From: Doryteuthis pealeii
Taxonomy: Eukaryota > Mollusca > Cephalopoda > Myopsida > Loliginidae
Length of the DNA stretch: 64,000 bases
Reading direction: 5' to 3'
Assembly: GCA_023376005.1 (NCBI GenBank)
Contig: CM042157.1
Span: 52,562,341 to 52,626,340, forward strand
The notes beneath the pieces are model-generated. The model was given only the letters and a program-made list of their open reading frames with translations. It was not told the DNA's origin and did no database searches. A program made the translations under genes and the position numbers. Below, in pieces: positions 1 through 10,644 of the stretch (positions within the stretch are counted from its first letter, which is position 1; every line of letters begins with the position of its first letter).

Positions 1-30
1 TTGCTTTTGAAGCATTGTTAAGTAAAGTAT

Positions 31-383
31 ATTATTATTTATATCTTTAAGGCAATTACAATGCATATATCGTATAAAATTCGATAATTATTGAAAATAA
101 TCATGACAAGCAAACTCGGCAAATAACTTGGCGTATTTTGTGTGCCAGTAGCCCAGAGGTAGAGTCTCTGACTTTGTGTGCTGGGTTCTTGGGTTCGGTC
201 TCTGTCAGAGGGAGATCATAGGTATACACTGCTGATGAGACTTAATAAAGTTGAAACAGCTGTACGGTGTTCCATACGTTGCACATGTTATTCACCGAGT
301 TTACTTGTCATGATTATTTTCAATAATTATTGAATTTTATACAATATATGCATTGTAATTGCCTTCAAAAATATAAATAATAA
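31..383. mobile_element. inverted-repeat element with tRNA-like core
   Basis: The arms at about 31-119 and 295-383 are near-perfect inverted copies (about 90 bp, a handful of mismatches). Both carry AGGCAATTACAATGCATATA and ATAATTATTGAAAATAATCA. The 175-bp interior contains a tRNA-like head around 143-205: A-box-like TAGCCCAGAGGTAGAG and B-box-like GGGTTCGGTCTC, followed by a short tail with TTAATAAAGTTGAAACAGC. It looks like a non-autonomous DNA element that took up or was invaded by a SINE. No clear target duplication is seen because AT microsatellites flank it. Confidence 0.6.
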
Positions 384-401
384 TAATAATAATAATAATA
401 A

Positions 402-446
<45 letters not shown>
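376..446. repeat. (AAT)n then (AT)n microsatellite
   Basis: About nine ATA/AAT triplets followed by about 21 AT dinucleotides directly abut the inverted-repeat element. Confidence 0.95.
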
Positions 447-448
<2 letters not shown>

Positions 449-567
449 TAGCAGAAGTACCCAGTCCATGACTTTCATTTTTTTACTCTTAAAAATGTAA
501 CAATTAAAAGAAGCTAAGAATATGTCCTTATTTGAGTTGCAAAATTTTGCGTATTAATTCAAATGAA

Positions 568-890
568 TTGGACACATGGCATAGTGGATATAGGCGTTGA
601 GTTAATACAGTTCTAAGTGACAGTTATCTCTAGGCTACAGGTTCAATCCTCGTTAAAGGCAACAGCAACAGAATAATTAACATAGCTTAACACTTGAACC
701 CAGTCATGGTTAACAGAATGAGAACAGCCTACCCAAATGGATTAGATAAAGAGTTAGGTTTGAAGTATTCTGATGGCTTCAGAGTTAGAGAATGTTCCTA
801 ATAATAAGTGAAGAAGGCTGGAGAGTACATTGGCCGAAACATTGTCCAGATAACAATAAAGATGAGGACAATAGTCTGATTAATCCAAAT
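568..890 (+). repeat. tRNA-derived SINE-like repeat, copy 1
   Basis: The head GGACACATGGCATAGTGGATA with B-box-like GGTTCAATCCT (640-650) is repeated at 37985-38072. The tail at about 805-880, GAAGGCTGGAGAGTA ... CGAAACATTGT ... CAATAAAGATGAGGACAA, is repeated at about 26530-26600. Pol III style boxes plus a conserved tail suggest a SINE; whether head and tail belong to one unit is inferred. Confidence 0.55.
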
Positions 891-1710
891 AATATAAATT
901 CAAAGGAAAATTATGTTTATTCTGTTTTTGTTTATTTCTTTTTAAAAAGTTTTTGAGTTAAAATTAATACATTTTGTTGTAAGAAATAAATCTTTATATG
1001 ACAAAAATTTTAATTTAATTTTTCATAGCCTCTTGAGTTAGAGTGAAAAAAAAAAATGTATTCGTTTTTACACATGCTTTTTGTACTTATGAAGAACTGC
1101 GAAAAGTTCCACTATTACAAATATGGGTTTCCTTCCCTGACATGGAACCCGGAAGTAAGGAACTGGGGGGGGGGGGGGGGGGCGAAAACGTTAGAAATCT
1201 TCAGAACACAAAAAGTAGTCGAAGAGACTACACAGCCGAAATCCTTAGAACAGAACTAGACAGCAAGAGAGAAGGTTGATTCAACACACACACAAAAACT
1301 GCCTGAACCAACATAGTAGTAGCCCCCCAAAAAATGACACTGACAACTGGGAAACAGAAGCTGAAAGAACTCTACACAAAGATAAGTGTTCATGAAATTT
1401 TTACTTATATAATTATGAGACTTACGACTGTTAAAAGCAATGTTTTAGCAACCTTACGCACCATTAAACCTTTTTGAAATATTACCCCTTGCCTTGTCTT
1501 TTATTCCTTTCTTATCGGTATTTGGGACCACAAATTTCCCATACCACAAACCAATTGATTTTTGATTATTGAATTATATCATTAAATCAGTAAAAGTCAA
1601 ATTTCCTTAAACATTAACGGGTATGCTCAATTTCAATGCTCAGTGATATCTCTTTTATAGTTATAAGTCCACATATACATACCATAATAGATATGACTCC
1701 TTTATCTATT

Positions 1711-1712
<2 letters not shown>
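891..1712. other. non-coding AT-rich stretch with a G-run
   Basis: I see no gene. A run of about 16 G lies at 1166-1182, and two overlapping short open frames around it do not resemble any family I know. 1600-1710 leads into the microsatellite. Confidence 0.6.

Positions 1713-1775
<63 letters not shown>
1709..1775. repeat. (TG)n(TA)n(CA)n self-complementary microsatellite
   Basis: TG repeats run into TA repeats and then CA repeats, so the whole tract can fold on itself. A similar TA-then-CA tract is at 52974-53021. Confidence 0.9.
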
Positions 1776-2250
1776 CAGCCTTTTCAACTGGGGCTGTAGA
1801 ATACACCAACTGCACCTCTGCAGAGGGGTAAGAACCCTCTTGGCCATGAGTGGCAGGCGACTCATGATGCTTAAGAATGGAGTCTTGGTGGCTGAGTCGT
1901 CCATGACATGCAACACTCTACTTTGACCTTTACTTGAGTTAGACAGGCAGTCAGAAACGCCTCCGCCATTCAATTGTCTGGTCACATCAAGCCCTGGATT
2001 ATTTTCCCGAAACTATTGCTCTCATGACAAACCTCAAATCCTTTTTATCATATATGTGCTAGAAGGCAGTGGCTGAAGGTCTTAGTGTCCTGGGTATGAC
2101 ATTAAACTGCATCTAATGGGGAGGTTCCAGTTCTTAAGCTCTGGGGGCTGTGGAGTACCCTTTCATCACCATTACTCCCAGGTTCATTCTGACCCAGAGT
2201 GGTAGTACCTGTTAGGCTACCATCTATGAGTTAAATAGATAAAAAAAAAA
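1776..2250 (-). repeat. dispersed repeat family A, copy 1
   Basis: On the minus strand this holds two modules. One is CATAGATGG-ACC-TAACAGGTACTACCA with CAGA-TGGAC-TGGGAGTAATGGTGA (2110-2235). The other has AAGCATCATGAGTC, ACCCCTCTGCAGAGGTGCA and a GCCCCAG end (1780-1960). The same modules recur at 26750-27110, 27940-28085, 31400-31580, 33875-34010, 35205-35520, 48230-48410, 51430-52035 and 54470-54670, in both orientations. No coding capacity is seen; the source element is unknown to me. Confidence 0.7.
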
Positions 2251-2639
2251 AAAGGAGTTTAAAAAAATTGAATATCCAACAATAAATAAAATAAAAACGT
2301 CTCCAGCATAAAATAACCCAAGTGTGGACATGCTGTAAAATCCAACACATATATATATTTATACAGATACTTATGTATCACATGGTGAAGTCCAGCTTTG
2401 CTTTTACACATGTCACATAAATGACACGAGACCCTTGGCTTCTGCTGATGCACAGGTTTTTCATGTGATTGGCTGTTACCATTGGACTATACATGGCTGA
2501 GAAAACCAGCACTCGACAAGGCAAGCTTTGCTACACACACCAAATATATGGTCAGGCTTAAATGTAGGAAATGTGTCCCGGATGTACAACATGTGCCGCT
2601 TCTTTAGACCCCAATTCAAGATGAACTGCTTGAACCACC

Positions 2640-2840
2640 TTGCCTCAAACATCCTACAGCCACCATCAACAGGTCTCCTCCAAACTGAACAATTTGTTCT
2701 CTCAGATTCCTCAACATTTATACCAAGAGTTTTAAGGTTGTTTTTGATATCCTTAAAACGTTCCTTGCATTTGTATCTTGGACATTTCCCATTCTGGAGT
2801 TCTCCATAAAACAGTTGCTTTGGAAAGTAAGAAAAAGAAA
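2640..2840 (-). pseudogene. non-LTR retrotransposon C-terminal fragment
   Basis: An open frame on the minus strand contains LFYGELQNGKCPRYKCKERF followed by KDIKNNLKTLGINVEE and a Trp. This is the C-terminal signature (LxYGELxxGKR...KRxKDxLKxxLK..GI...W) found after the reverse transcriptase in many invertebrate LINE-like polyproteins. The rest of the frame (to 2476) is not recognisable. It is a truncated relic with no start or terminus. Confidence 0.65.
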
Positions 2841-2865
2841 CAATAAAAGAAAAGAACAAATTCTT

Positions 2866-2988
2866 TTTTTTTCTCCTAAAAGGGGAGGAAAATGAGAGAC
2901 TATGGAGTTATATTACAACCAAGTAAGCCTTCTCTAATATTATAACTACATAGTCTCTCATTTTCCTCCCCTTTTAGGAGAAAAAATT
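2866..2988. repeat. long hairpin (palindromic element)
   Basis: Arms 2866-2914 and 2935-2988 are almost perfect inverted copies (CTCCTAAAAGGGGAGGAAAA and ATGAGAGACTAT), separated by about 20 nt. It is a foldback of the MITE type; no target duplication is obvious. Confidence 0.75.
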
Positions 2989-2989
2989 A

Positions 2990-4563
2990 AATTTTTTTTT
3001 TTTTTCTTTGGTTTCTTTTTTTTACTTGTCCCATTTATTTGTTTTAATCTATTATCCTCGATATTTAGCTCTGTTGAGTGAGGATCGAAACTAGTTTTCG
3101 TCCCTCCCCTTAAATCTTAATTTTTTTAAATGCTATTGGTGTTGATCTAATTAAGCAATTTATTCCAAAAATATATTTCTCTATTAGCAAAATTACAATT
3201 ATCAAAAGAAATAACAGAAATGGATCTAAAGTCTTATTTTTTGGAATCTGCCAGTTCAAAGAGAAATGGTAAAAAGTATTTACCATAATTAGTAATTCCA
3301 TTCATTATTTTGAAAGTTTCAATTGGATTTACAGTATCACAATTGGAATATTGGAAAATTATAGAAAATAGAACCGGCAGTCATTTAAATTCAAATGTAG
3401 ATCAGTAAGATCTGAGCAGGAGCATTCCAGTATTAATTTTATTTTTTATCAAGGACAATTTTTGTTCATATTTATGTAAGAAGTGGGGGTAGGAATAAAA
3501 TGTCCATTGCAAAATTATAAAGCATAAATAATTTGAAAATTACAATTTTAATGCTTGAATTCTAGATCTTTCATTTCAGTAAAAAAAAAAAAAAAAAAAT
3601 TTTTTTTTTGTCATTTTTAATGTCAAGTTTATTTGGAGAAACGGTGAACTAAACAAAGAACTCAGGTTGCTTGCAATACCCACTTTTGTGCAATTAAATA
3701 TTGAATAGACGCATTGCAAGAGAAAGAGTGAGGAGCTTTTCACAATATTTTAATAAATAATTTCAAAGAAAATAATTTTTTCTAAGAAAAAAAAACAAAC
3801 TAAAAAACTTATATATCAATAACAATTTATGTATTTTTGATTGCACTAGATATGAGATTAAACAACATTCAGTGGTGAGGCTCCAATCATTACCATCTGT
3901 AATGTATAGGCCTGTTCGGCAAAGTCCGATTCAGGTATGACATCACCATAAGTAGGCTCAGTCAAGAAGGTGCCGGCCAATTTCACAAATTCTGAATGTC
4001 CGCGAGTTCACCAAAGTGTTTTCAAATATTCAACAACTTTTTCTTTTAAATATTCAATTAAATAATTCTATTTTATAAACAAAAATGCTTTTTTAAGTGT
4101 GTGGTCCCTTTTTGTAATGGAAATTATAAAGATGCCACAAAGTTTAGTGTTTGTTTTTTCGTTCCCTAAAGATAAAGAATTATGTGAAAAATGGATCTAT
4201 ACTATTAAGACAAAACTTTCAAAAAATAGTTGGGAAGTTATTTTTTTGTATTAAAACTAAGTAAATTTGATTGAAACTTTAATAATTAAATTATTTTCAA
4301 GTCTTTGTAATTCACAAAATCGTGTTTAAGACATTAAACACGTTGTCTTATTAAAATAAAATGTTTTTAGATTTATAAGATAGCGTGTTTAAAACTCATA
4401 TTTAAAAAATAAACTATTAAGAAATTCTCGATATTAATTCATAAAGGAATATTTCTTATAAACATAAAAAATGAATTCTGATAATCCTAACAATATTTTT
4501 GAATAGTTTCTTATTTTGAATCGAATTTAAAAAATTTTAATTTCAAAATTTAGTTTGATGTGC
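2990..4563. other. AT-rich stretch without gene
   Basis: Mostly A/T-rich unique-looking DNA with a poly-A/poly-T junction at 3582-3610. The part 3865-3970 (CATTACCATCTGTAATGTA, AGGCCTGTTCGGCAAAG) is an inverted, diverged copy of the repeat at about 12000-12090. No coding signal. Confidence 0.5.
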
Positions 4564-4609
4564 TGCAAATCGTCGTCAAAATTTTGTTTTAATTTTGAGG
4601 ACGATTTGC
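4564..4609. repeat. short hairpin
   Basis: GCAAATCGTCGTCAAAATT and its inverse AATTTTGAGGACGATTTGC pair with one mismatch around an 8-nt loop. Confidence 0.6.
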
Positions 4610-4617
4610 AATTTTAG

Positions 4618-4760
4618 CCTATTATTGATATCGTTATTATCATTACCATCATTATTATTATTATTGTTATTATTATTAACAAAAAATGCATCATTATTAT
4701 CATTACCATTATTATTATTATCATTATTATAACAAAAATGCATTTCTGTTATTAATATCG
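4618..4760. repeat. (ATT/ATC)n simple repeat
   Basis: ATTATTATC-type triplets run across the stretch in two similar blocks that share ACAAAAATGCAT. Asparagine-rich frames here are shadows of the repeat. Confidence 0.85.
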
Positions 4761-4775
4761 TTAACACAACTGTAA

Positions 4776-5000
4776 AGGTAGAGCGATTCCAGTATGGGAA
4801 TCTAAAAAACTACTATAAACTTATATGGGGAAATGAGCACCCGTGAAAACTCAAAAAATAAACAACATTTAAGATTTTTTTTGCAACCTGATAGATTGGT
4901 GTGTAATCGATAATAATCAATTGAAGAAATAAAATAGAAATAGAAAAAAAAATTTAGATTGGGGGGGGGGTTCCTGATCTTGAGGTCCAACAGAATTTTT
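4776..5000 (-). repeat. dispersed repeat family C, copy 1
   Basis: Minus-strand module with GATTACACACCAATCTATCAGG, a T-rich tract, GTGCTCATTTCCCCATATAAG and TTTATAGTAG. It recurs as two direct copies at 18618-18940 (+) and two at 19180-19560 (-). All copies translate to a similar [11 protein letters not shown] peptide, most likely just because they are similar DNA. Several copies are followed by a run of C or G. Confidence 0.6.
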
Positions 5001-5451
5001 TATTATCTACACTCTACATATCTATCTATTAAAATAAAAGGAAGAATTAAAAAAAAAAAAAAAATTTTGTGTATTATTTATTAGAATAAAATGAAAGGTG
5101 TTTTTCTAGGGGTGGGGTCTATATGGATTTGGCACTACAAATTGCTTGGTTTAAGAAAAAGAAAAGCAAATAGAATTTAAATTAATTTTGAGCGAGAAAT
5201 TAATAGTATTTAGTTCAATGTTTAAACAATACATATTCATCAATAAGTGGAATGTATTAGATGATTGAAAATAGCATTTTACTTTTAATTTATATCAATT
5301 TTGTTTTGTTTTTATAAATTAATTAAATAAAATTATTCAATTTAATGCTTACTTTAATGGATATAAAATTTATTAAATCTCTTAAGAAAATGAATTAAGA
5401 GTGTAACAACATTATATTCATTAATTTATTGTACAAACATTTTTACATAAA

Positions 5452-6237
5452 CTAACAAAAAACGCCAGCTGGGCGGTGTAAAAATTCATTTTTGAAAGAT
5501 ATTGCCTGAGTTAAAATTTCCATATAAGATGGTTTGTATTATCGGTATAATCATCAAATTTATGTAAGGAGTAAAAACAAAATGAAACCATTTGAAATGG
5601 AAACTTACTTCTGTCCCCCTCAAATCAAAATATTACATGCATCTATTGATTATTAATTAGATATTTTATCAATGACAGTATTGTGATGTAAGCAGTGACA
5701 TAGTTTTAGTTACAGACAAATTGATACTAAATCTATTATCAAAAGATTTTATTTATTGAAGAAAATTTTTTAAAGAATTTATATTTTCACAGAATTGTAC
5801 CAAATAAAATTTAGTTGAAAATAAATCTATAAATTAGATATTTTTATTTCCTCCGATTAAGAAAAAAAAAGTTATATTAAGTATTATTTAATTGTTTTAT
5901 TGATAGATAAACTAAATTTAATTTCATTATTAAATATTATTTCAGGAAAAATTTTGGTGTAGAAAGTTAACTTTCCTAATTTCTATTTCAAATTGTTTAT
6001 TTTTTACTCCTTTAATGAATTTGATGATTTTAATTACTAAAATCATTAAATGTTGAACATCCTTTTAAAGTTTTTGGCATATTTTGGCATTGTTGTTCTT
6101 TTTATTACTTTAATTGATTTATTAATTTTACTTGGATACTACCCCTCTGACATTGAATTTTAAACCCCACTCAGCTCAGGCTATATTTTTCAAAAGTTTA
6201 TTTTTACACCGCCCGAAGGGCGGTTTTGTTATGCTAG
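5452..6237. mobile_element. hairpin/CTAG-ended element, copy A
   Basis: The right end reads ACCGCCCGAAGGGCGG, a GC hairpin in very AT-rich DNA, then TTTTGTTATG and CTAG (6234-6237). The left end is a diverged inverse (CTAACAAAAAACGCCAGCTGGGCGG). About 60 bp of each end are inverted copies sharing GGCGGTGTAAAAA and GCCTGAG. The interior is non-coding. The same ends and interior, inverted and enlarged, are at 15738-18433. A 3' hairpin about 10 nt before CTAG resembles the 3' end of Helitrons, but having it at both ends fits an inverted-repeat DNA element equally well. Confidence 0.6.
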
Positions 6238-6239
6238 TA

Positions 6240-6609
6240 GTAATAATGATTCTAATAATAATGAAAACGAAAAAAATTTCTAAATAACAATAATAATTCT
6301 AATAATAATGAAAATGAAAAAAATTTCTAAATAACAATAATAATTCTAATAATAATGAAAATGAAAAAAATTTCTAAATAACAATAATAATTCTAATAAT
6401 AATGAAAATGAAAAAATTCTAATAACAATGATTCTAATAATAATGAAAATGAAAAAAATTCTAATAACAATAATGATTCTAATAATAAGGAAAATGAAAA
6501 AAAATCTAATAATAATGAAATAATAATAGTAATAATAATGATTCCAATAACAATGAAATAATAATAGTAATAATAATGATTCCAATAACAATGAAAATGA
6601 AATAAATTC

Positions 6610-6640
<31 letters not shown>
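6240..6640. repeat. 47-bp tandem array decaying into AAT repeats
   Basis: The unit TTCTAATAATAATGAAAATG plus AAAAAAATTTCTAAATAACAAT is repeated about four times with 44-47 bp spacing from 6250, then with shorter variants, ending in (AAT)n at 6610-6635. Confidence 0.85.
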
Positions 6641-6641
<1 letters not shown>

Positions 6642-6649
6642 GTTAGATA

Positions 6650-7175
6650 TTTATAAATTTAGAATTGATGTCAAAGAGGATGATGTTAATAAATGTAGAG
6701 AAGTTCTTCCTGTAATACTATATTTAGCCGGTTATTGTTGTTATGCTGTTATTAAGAAAACTAAATGCAATAATTGCAAAAACTTAATATCTGGAAGAGA
6801 TAAAGTGGAAGAAATACCTGAAATAAACAGCTAGTTTCAAGGGATTAACACAGGTTCTCTTATATCCTAATGTTACAACTACAAATTTTGTTCTATATAA
6901 TTATGTAGTCATTGGTAAGCTGATAAAAATCATATTTTCTTCATTCAGTAAATCAAAGGAAATTAGCCATGCACATAACATTGAATGTTTTGGCAGATCA
7001 TAAGCTTCTTTTTCATGTTGCCACTTGTGATGAAGGTCATAATATTGAAAAAATAGAAAAGATGTTTATCTTAAGCTCTACAAATGCTCTTTTAAATAAT
7101 TTTTGTTCTAGAGAAAATAATAACATCATTAATAACAAGTTAAGCAAAAAAAGGAAACTTCAAACACTCAGCTGA
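6650..7175 (+). pseudogene. transposase C-terminal relic
   Basis: Frame from about 6655 reads REVLPVILYLAGYCCYAVIK, KCNNCKNLISG, then stops at 6832. After a frameshift it continues LLYPNVTTTNFVLYNYVVIG. A last frame (6969-7175) has TCDEGHNIEKIEKMF, LLNNFCSR and KLSKKRKLQTL. The order AGY, C-x2-C, GGLLYP-like block, GH and LLxNF is what I know from the C-terminal part of many invertebrate transposases related to the P-element/THAP9 or hAT groups; which one I cannot say. Two breaks make it a pseudogene. Confidence 0.5.
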
Positions 7176-7255
7176 ATTTTATATCTGTAACCTATTTTTC
7201 AATAATTATTATTTGATTTTTTAATCTATTGTTTGTATCTAATTTATCTGGTTTG

Positions 7256-7395
7256 TGTTCATCATTAATAACTCCAAGACGCGTGTATAAATATACATGT
7301 TTATTTGTCAATGTCATTTAAGGACTGCGTCGCCGTGAAGGCTCCTTAAGACCTTACAGATATTAGAGCCACTTATGTATATAAGTCGACCAACA
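7256..7395 (-). repeat. 3' LTR of the Mag-like element
   Basis: 140 bp; plus strand TGTTCATCA ... GTCGACCAACA. It carries about 10 bp not in the 5' copy (GGCTCCTTAA region). On the minus strand it is preceded by ATGGGGGA, a short purine tract that can serve as plus-strand primer. Between it and integrase (7396-7541) lies about 145 bp of non-coding sequence. Confidence 0.92.
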
Positions 7396-7544
7396 TCCCC
7401 CATACATACAAAAGTCTGAAATGTTTATTTTATGTGAATTACCATTCACCATAGTGGTTAGGTGTCTTGCCTGCTGTGGCTCTTTTCAGACGTGGCTGTC
7501 TTTCAGCCATGTCTGGTTGCTGTTATTTGGTGATATCATGTCTA

Positions 7545-8583
7545 CAGTTTGTTCCTGTCATATTTCTGTATTTTGGTATGTTTTGTGAGTCTTAAATGTC
7601 TTCTGTTTCTCACTAGTCTTTTCCCATTTTCCAGTTCGATCATGTATCGACGGAATTCAAGTTTTTCTACTATGATTGCTCTTTTCCAATATTGTCCATT
7701 GCCGTATGGCTGTACAGTCACTTGGTCACCCTTTCTTAGTTCTGCCAGGTCATGGGTGTTCTTATCATAGTTTCTTTTGTTGTTGTTTTGCCTTTCGTAT
7801 TTTGGTTTTTGTTTCTTCCGCATTGAATGGGGATAGGCATTTCTTCATCGTTGGCAGTATGCTTCTCAGTTGTCTCCCGAAGAATCTCTGTGCTGGAGAC
7901 ATTCCCATGGGTTTTGATGGTGTATTGGTAAACTCTAGTATGGCTAAGCAAGGGTCACTGTTTTCATTGTTGCATTTTTTAATAATGCCTTTTATTTGTT
8001 TGACCGCTGATTCCACCATTCCGCTGGAGTTTGGCATCTCTGGTGAGCTGGGATTCCATTTAAATCCGTATTTTCGGGCCAGTTCCTTCATCATTTGGTT
8101 GTCAAATTTGGGACCCCCATCGCTTACAATTTCTTCTGGAATGCCATGCCTCATGAAGTGCTTCCTTATCAGTTTGACTGTGCAAACTGATGATGTTCCT
8201 TTGAGTCGATCAACCATGGTATAGTTCGAGAAGTAATCCACACACTCTAGATATTTCGTTCCATCTAGTGTCATGGTATCGAGACCAATATGTTGGAATG
8301 GGTATTCTAGCACTGTTCTTGTGATCATTGTTTCTTTGCTGTTTCTTGCAGAATATCTGCTGCATTGTTCACAATTCATGTAGCACTCTTGGAGTTCATG
8401 CCTCATTCCAGGCCAGAATATTGTATCTAGGGCTCGTCTCATGTTACTATCAACAGCTAGGTGGCTTGTGTGTGCCTTCTTCATATCATCTCTCATTGAG
8501 GCAGGTATAAAAAGTCTGTCTTTGTAAAATATCAAATCATCCTTGGTTGACAGGTAGTCTTTGAATTTGTACAAGTGCTTCAA
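7545..8583 (-). pseudogene. integrase of the Mag-like element
   Basis: A 272-codon frame (8583-7765) contains the zinc-binding HTSHLAV...CEQC motif and IFWPGM. The DDE core is present: GLDTM, VSDGGPKF and GMVESAVKQIK give D, D, E. After one frameshift (about 7770-7820) a second frame supplies the C-terminal domain LAELRKGDQVTVQPYG and NGKRLVRNRRHLRL. Integrase would insert the cDNA; the 5-bp duplication around the element fits. Confidence 0.92.
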
Positions 8584-8764
8584 TGGTTCTGTATCGCATT
8601 GGGAAGCCTTGTTTGATCAGTTCTATGATCTTTTGTAGATCTTCATCTACCTTAGTGGCTTTGATTAGCCTCTCTTTGGTCTGCTCGCTTACAGCAAGGA
8701 ATTCTAACAGGTTCACTTCACTGAAGTGAAACTGGAATTTATCATCCTTTACTGGGCTCGTGAA

Positions 8765-10284
8765 AGAGCATCAGCAGTGATTACGTCGGTGCCCTTCCTG
8801 TAGGTTATGTTGTAATCAAACTTTTGCATTGAGAGCATCATTCGTAATAGTCTTTTTGGTGCTTCACTTAGGGGCTTGTTGCTGATTACTTATAGTGGCT
8901 TATGGTCTGACTCTATTGTTACATGTCTTCCATAGCAATAGTCGCTGAACTTGTGTAATCCAAACACAACGGCTCTCATCTCTTTTTCGATTGGCGCATA
9001 GTTCTTTTCATAGCCATTCCAGACCCTTGATGCGTATGACACTGGTTTCCCATTCTGTAGAAGAACAGCTCCTATACCTACATCAGACATGTCAGTCTGT
9101 ATCGTGACTGGTTTCTCAAAGTCATAATATGCTAAGATAGGCGTGTTTGCTATAGCCTTCTTAATATCATTAAATGCTTTTTGTTGCACTTCTGCCCATT
9201 GGAAGACCTGGTCCTTCCGTGTTAACCTGTTTAGAGGTTCACATTTTGTTGTCAGTGAATGGTCAAATTTTGAGAGGTATTTGACCATTCCTATGAAACG
9301 TCTCAAATGATGCAAATCGTGAGGTGCTAGGAATTCTGTGATCGCCCGTACTTTTTTTTCGTCAGGCTTCAGACCTGCATTAGTCAATGTATGACCCATG
9401 TAAGTAACTTCGTCCGTGAGGAATTTGCATTTGTCCAGGTTAATCTTGATATTTTTTTCTCTGCATCTTTGCAAGTATGCTCGCAAGTTCTGGTTGTGGT
9501 TATTTATGGCTTGGTTTGGGTTGTTTCCAAATCTCTCCACCAGGCAGTCATCTTGGATAATGCTGACCCCATTAACCCCTTGAAATTGCTCGATCATTTT
9601 TACTTGGAATGCCTTACTGGCTGGTGTGATACCCATGGGCAATCTTTTGTATCGGTAGTTACCCTGGGGCGTCCCGAAGGCGGTCAGTTCTCTTGCTTTG
9701 TCGTTCAGCTTGCAATGCCAAAATCCGCTTCTTACATCCAGTTTGCTAAATTTTATTGCTTTTTTATTTGCAAACCTGTGTGTAATGGATTCCAAGCTTG
9801 GTACTTGGCAGTGGTAGTTGTTAATCAGTGCCTTATTTAATGGTTTGGGGGTCAAGACATATCCAGGGCTTCCCACTGTGTTTTCTTTCAATCATATAGC
9901 TATTAAGCCATGAGCTGGGTCCTTCTCAATTATATTGTCTCTCATCATTTTTTTCAGTTCCTCTTTGAATTGTTTTTCCAATGCAAATGGTACACCTCTT
10001 ATGGGTTGTTGAATAGGGACTGCATCTGTTTCTGTTTGGAGTGTTATTTCACCTTCGAATTCACTAACTTTTTCTTCAAAAACATCCGGGAATTCTAGTA
10101 AAATCCCTTTGATGGAATTCTCAATATCTAATTTTCTGATGTTTTCCAGGGCTTGTTCTCTGAGGTAATTGCATTCTGCAGCTGAAACCGTAGAGTCAAA
10201 CTGATCCAGGTTGAACTGCATTGAGTTTAATTTTTGGCAGAGACTGCAGCTTAAAATCGGTTGTACCTTTGCATTCACAACCAT
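8765..10284 (-). pseudogene. reverse transcriptase and RNase H of the Mag-like element
   Basis: From 10284 the frame reads the linker (LLEFPDVFEEKVSEFEGEI, IQQPIRGVPFALEKQFKEEL). An in-frame TGA near 9891 interrupts it, then the fingers and palm follow: FSKLDVRSGFWHCKLNDKAR, RLPMGITPASKAFQ, and catalytic IIQDD near 9550. The tether PILAYYDFEKPVTIQTDMSD and RNase H motifs DVGIGAVLL and IESDHKPL come next. After another stop at 8890 the frame goes on to YRKGTDVITADALSRA (about 8760-8810), the usual end of RNase H in this group. All catalytic blocks can be found but the frame has at least two stops. Confidence 0.92.
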
Positions 10285-10640
10285 AGCTGAGGCGGTTATT
10301 TTTCTTTAGTTGACAGGGTTGGTAAATTCTACCCTCATAGTTCCTTCCATTCTAACCTTTTTTCCTCCATATACTGAAATGTCGAGTTTATTTCCTTTTT
10401 CTAATAAATGCTCCATTTTGTTATCTTTAACGAATGTTGCTGGAATTACATTCACAGTTGCTCCGGAATCTTGCATAAACTTAATAGGTTTCCCGTTTAC
10501 TTTTAAATTCGCGTGAACCTTGTGAATTGTCTCCCCTTCAACATGAAAACATTCATTTACTCTTTGTTCTCTGTAGTTTGAATTACTCTTGCAAACTCTT
10601 GATGTTGCAAAATGTTTTTTTTTTTTTTTTTTGCATCTAT
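10285..10640 (-). pseudogene. aspartic protease of the Mag-like element
   Basis: Minus-strand frame with the active-site motif DSGATVNVIP at about 10470, followed by HLLEKGNKLDISVYGGKKVR and an in-frame TAA near 10308. The retroviral-type protease would cut the polyprotein. The long A-run (10614-10631) between knuckle and protease is a likely frameshift site. Confidence 0.8.
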
Positions 10641-10644
10641 AACA

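Noticed and set aside
1614..1985. Open frames on both strands over the TG/TA/CA tract
   Set aside because: They read through the microsatellite and the inverted family A repeat; no known protein.
4576..4767. Asparagine-rich frame
   Set aside because: Product of an ATT/ATC simple repeat.
6346..6591. Leu/Tyr/Phe-rich frame
   Set aside because: Shadow of the 47-bp tandem array.
7676..8224. 182-codon plus-strand frame
   Set aside because: Antisense shadow of the Mag integrase.
9391..9840. 149-codon plus-strand frame
   Set aside because: Antisense shadow of the Mag reverse transcriptase.
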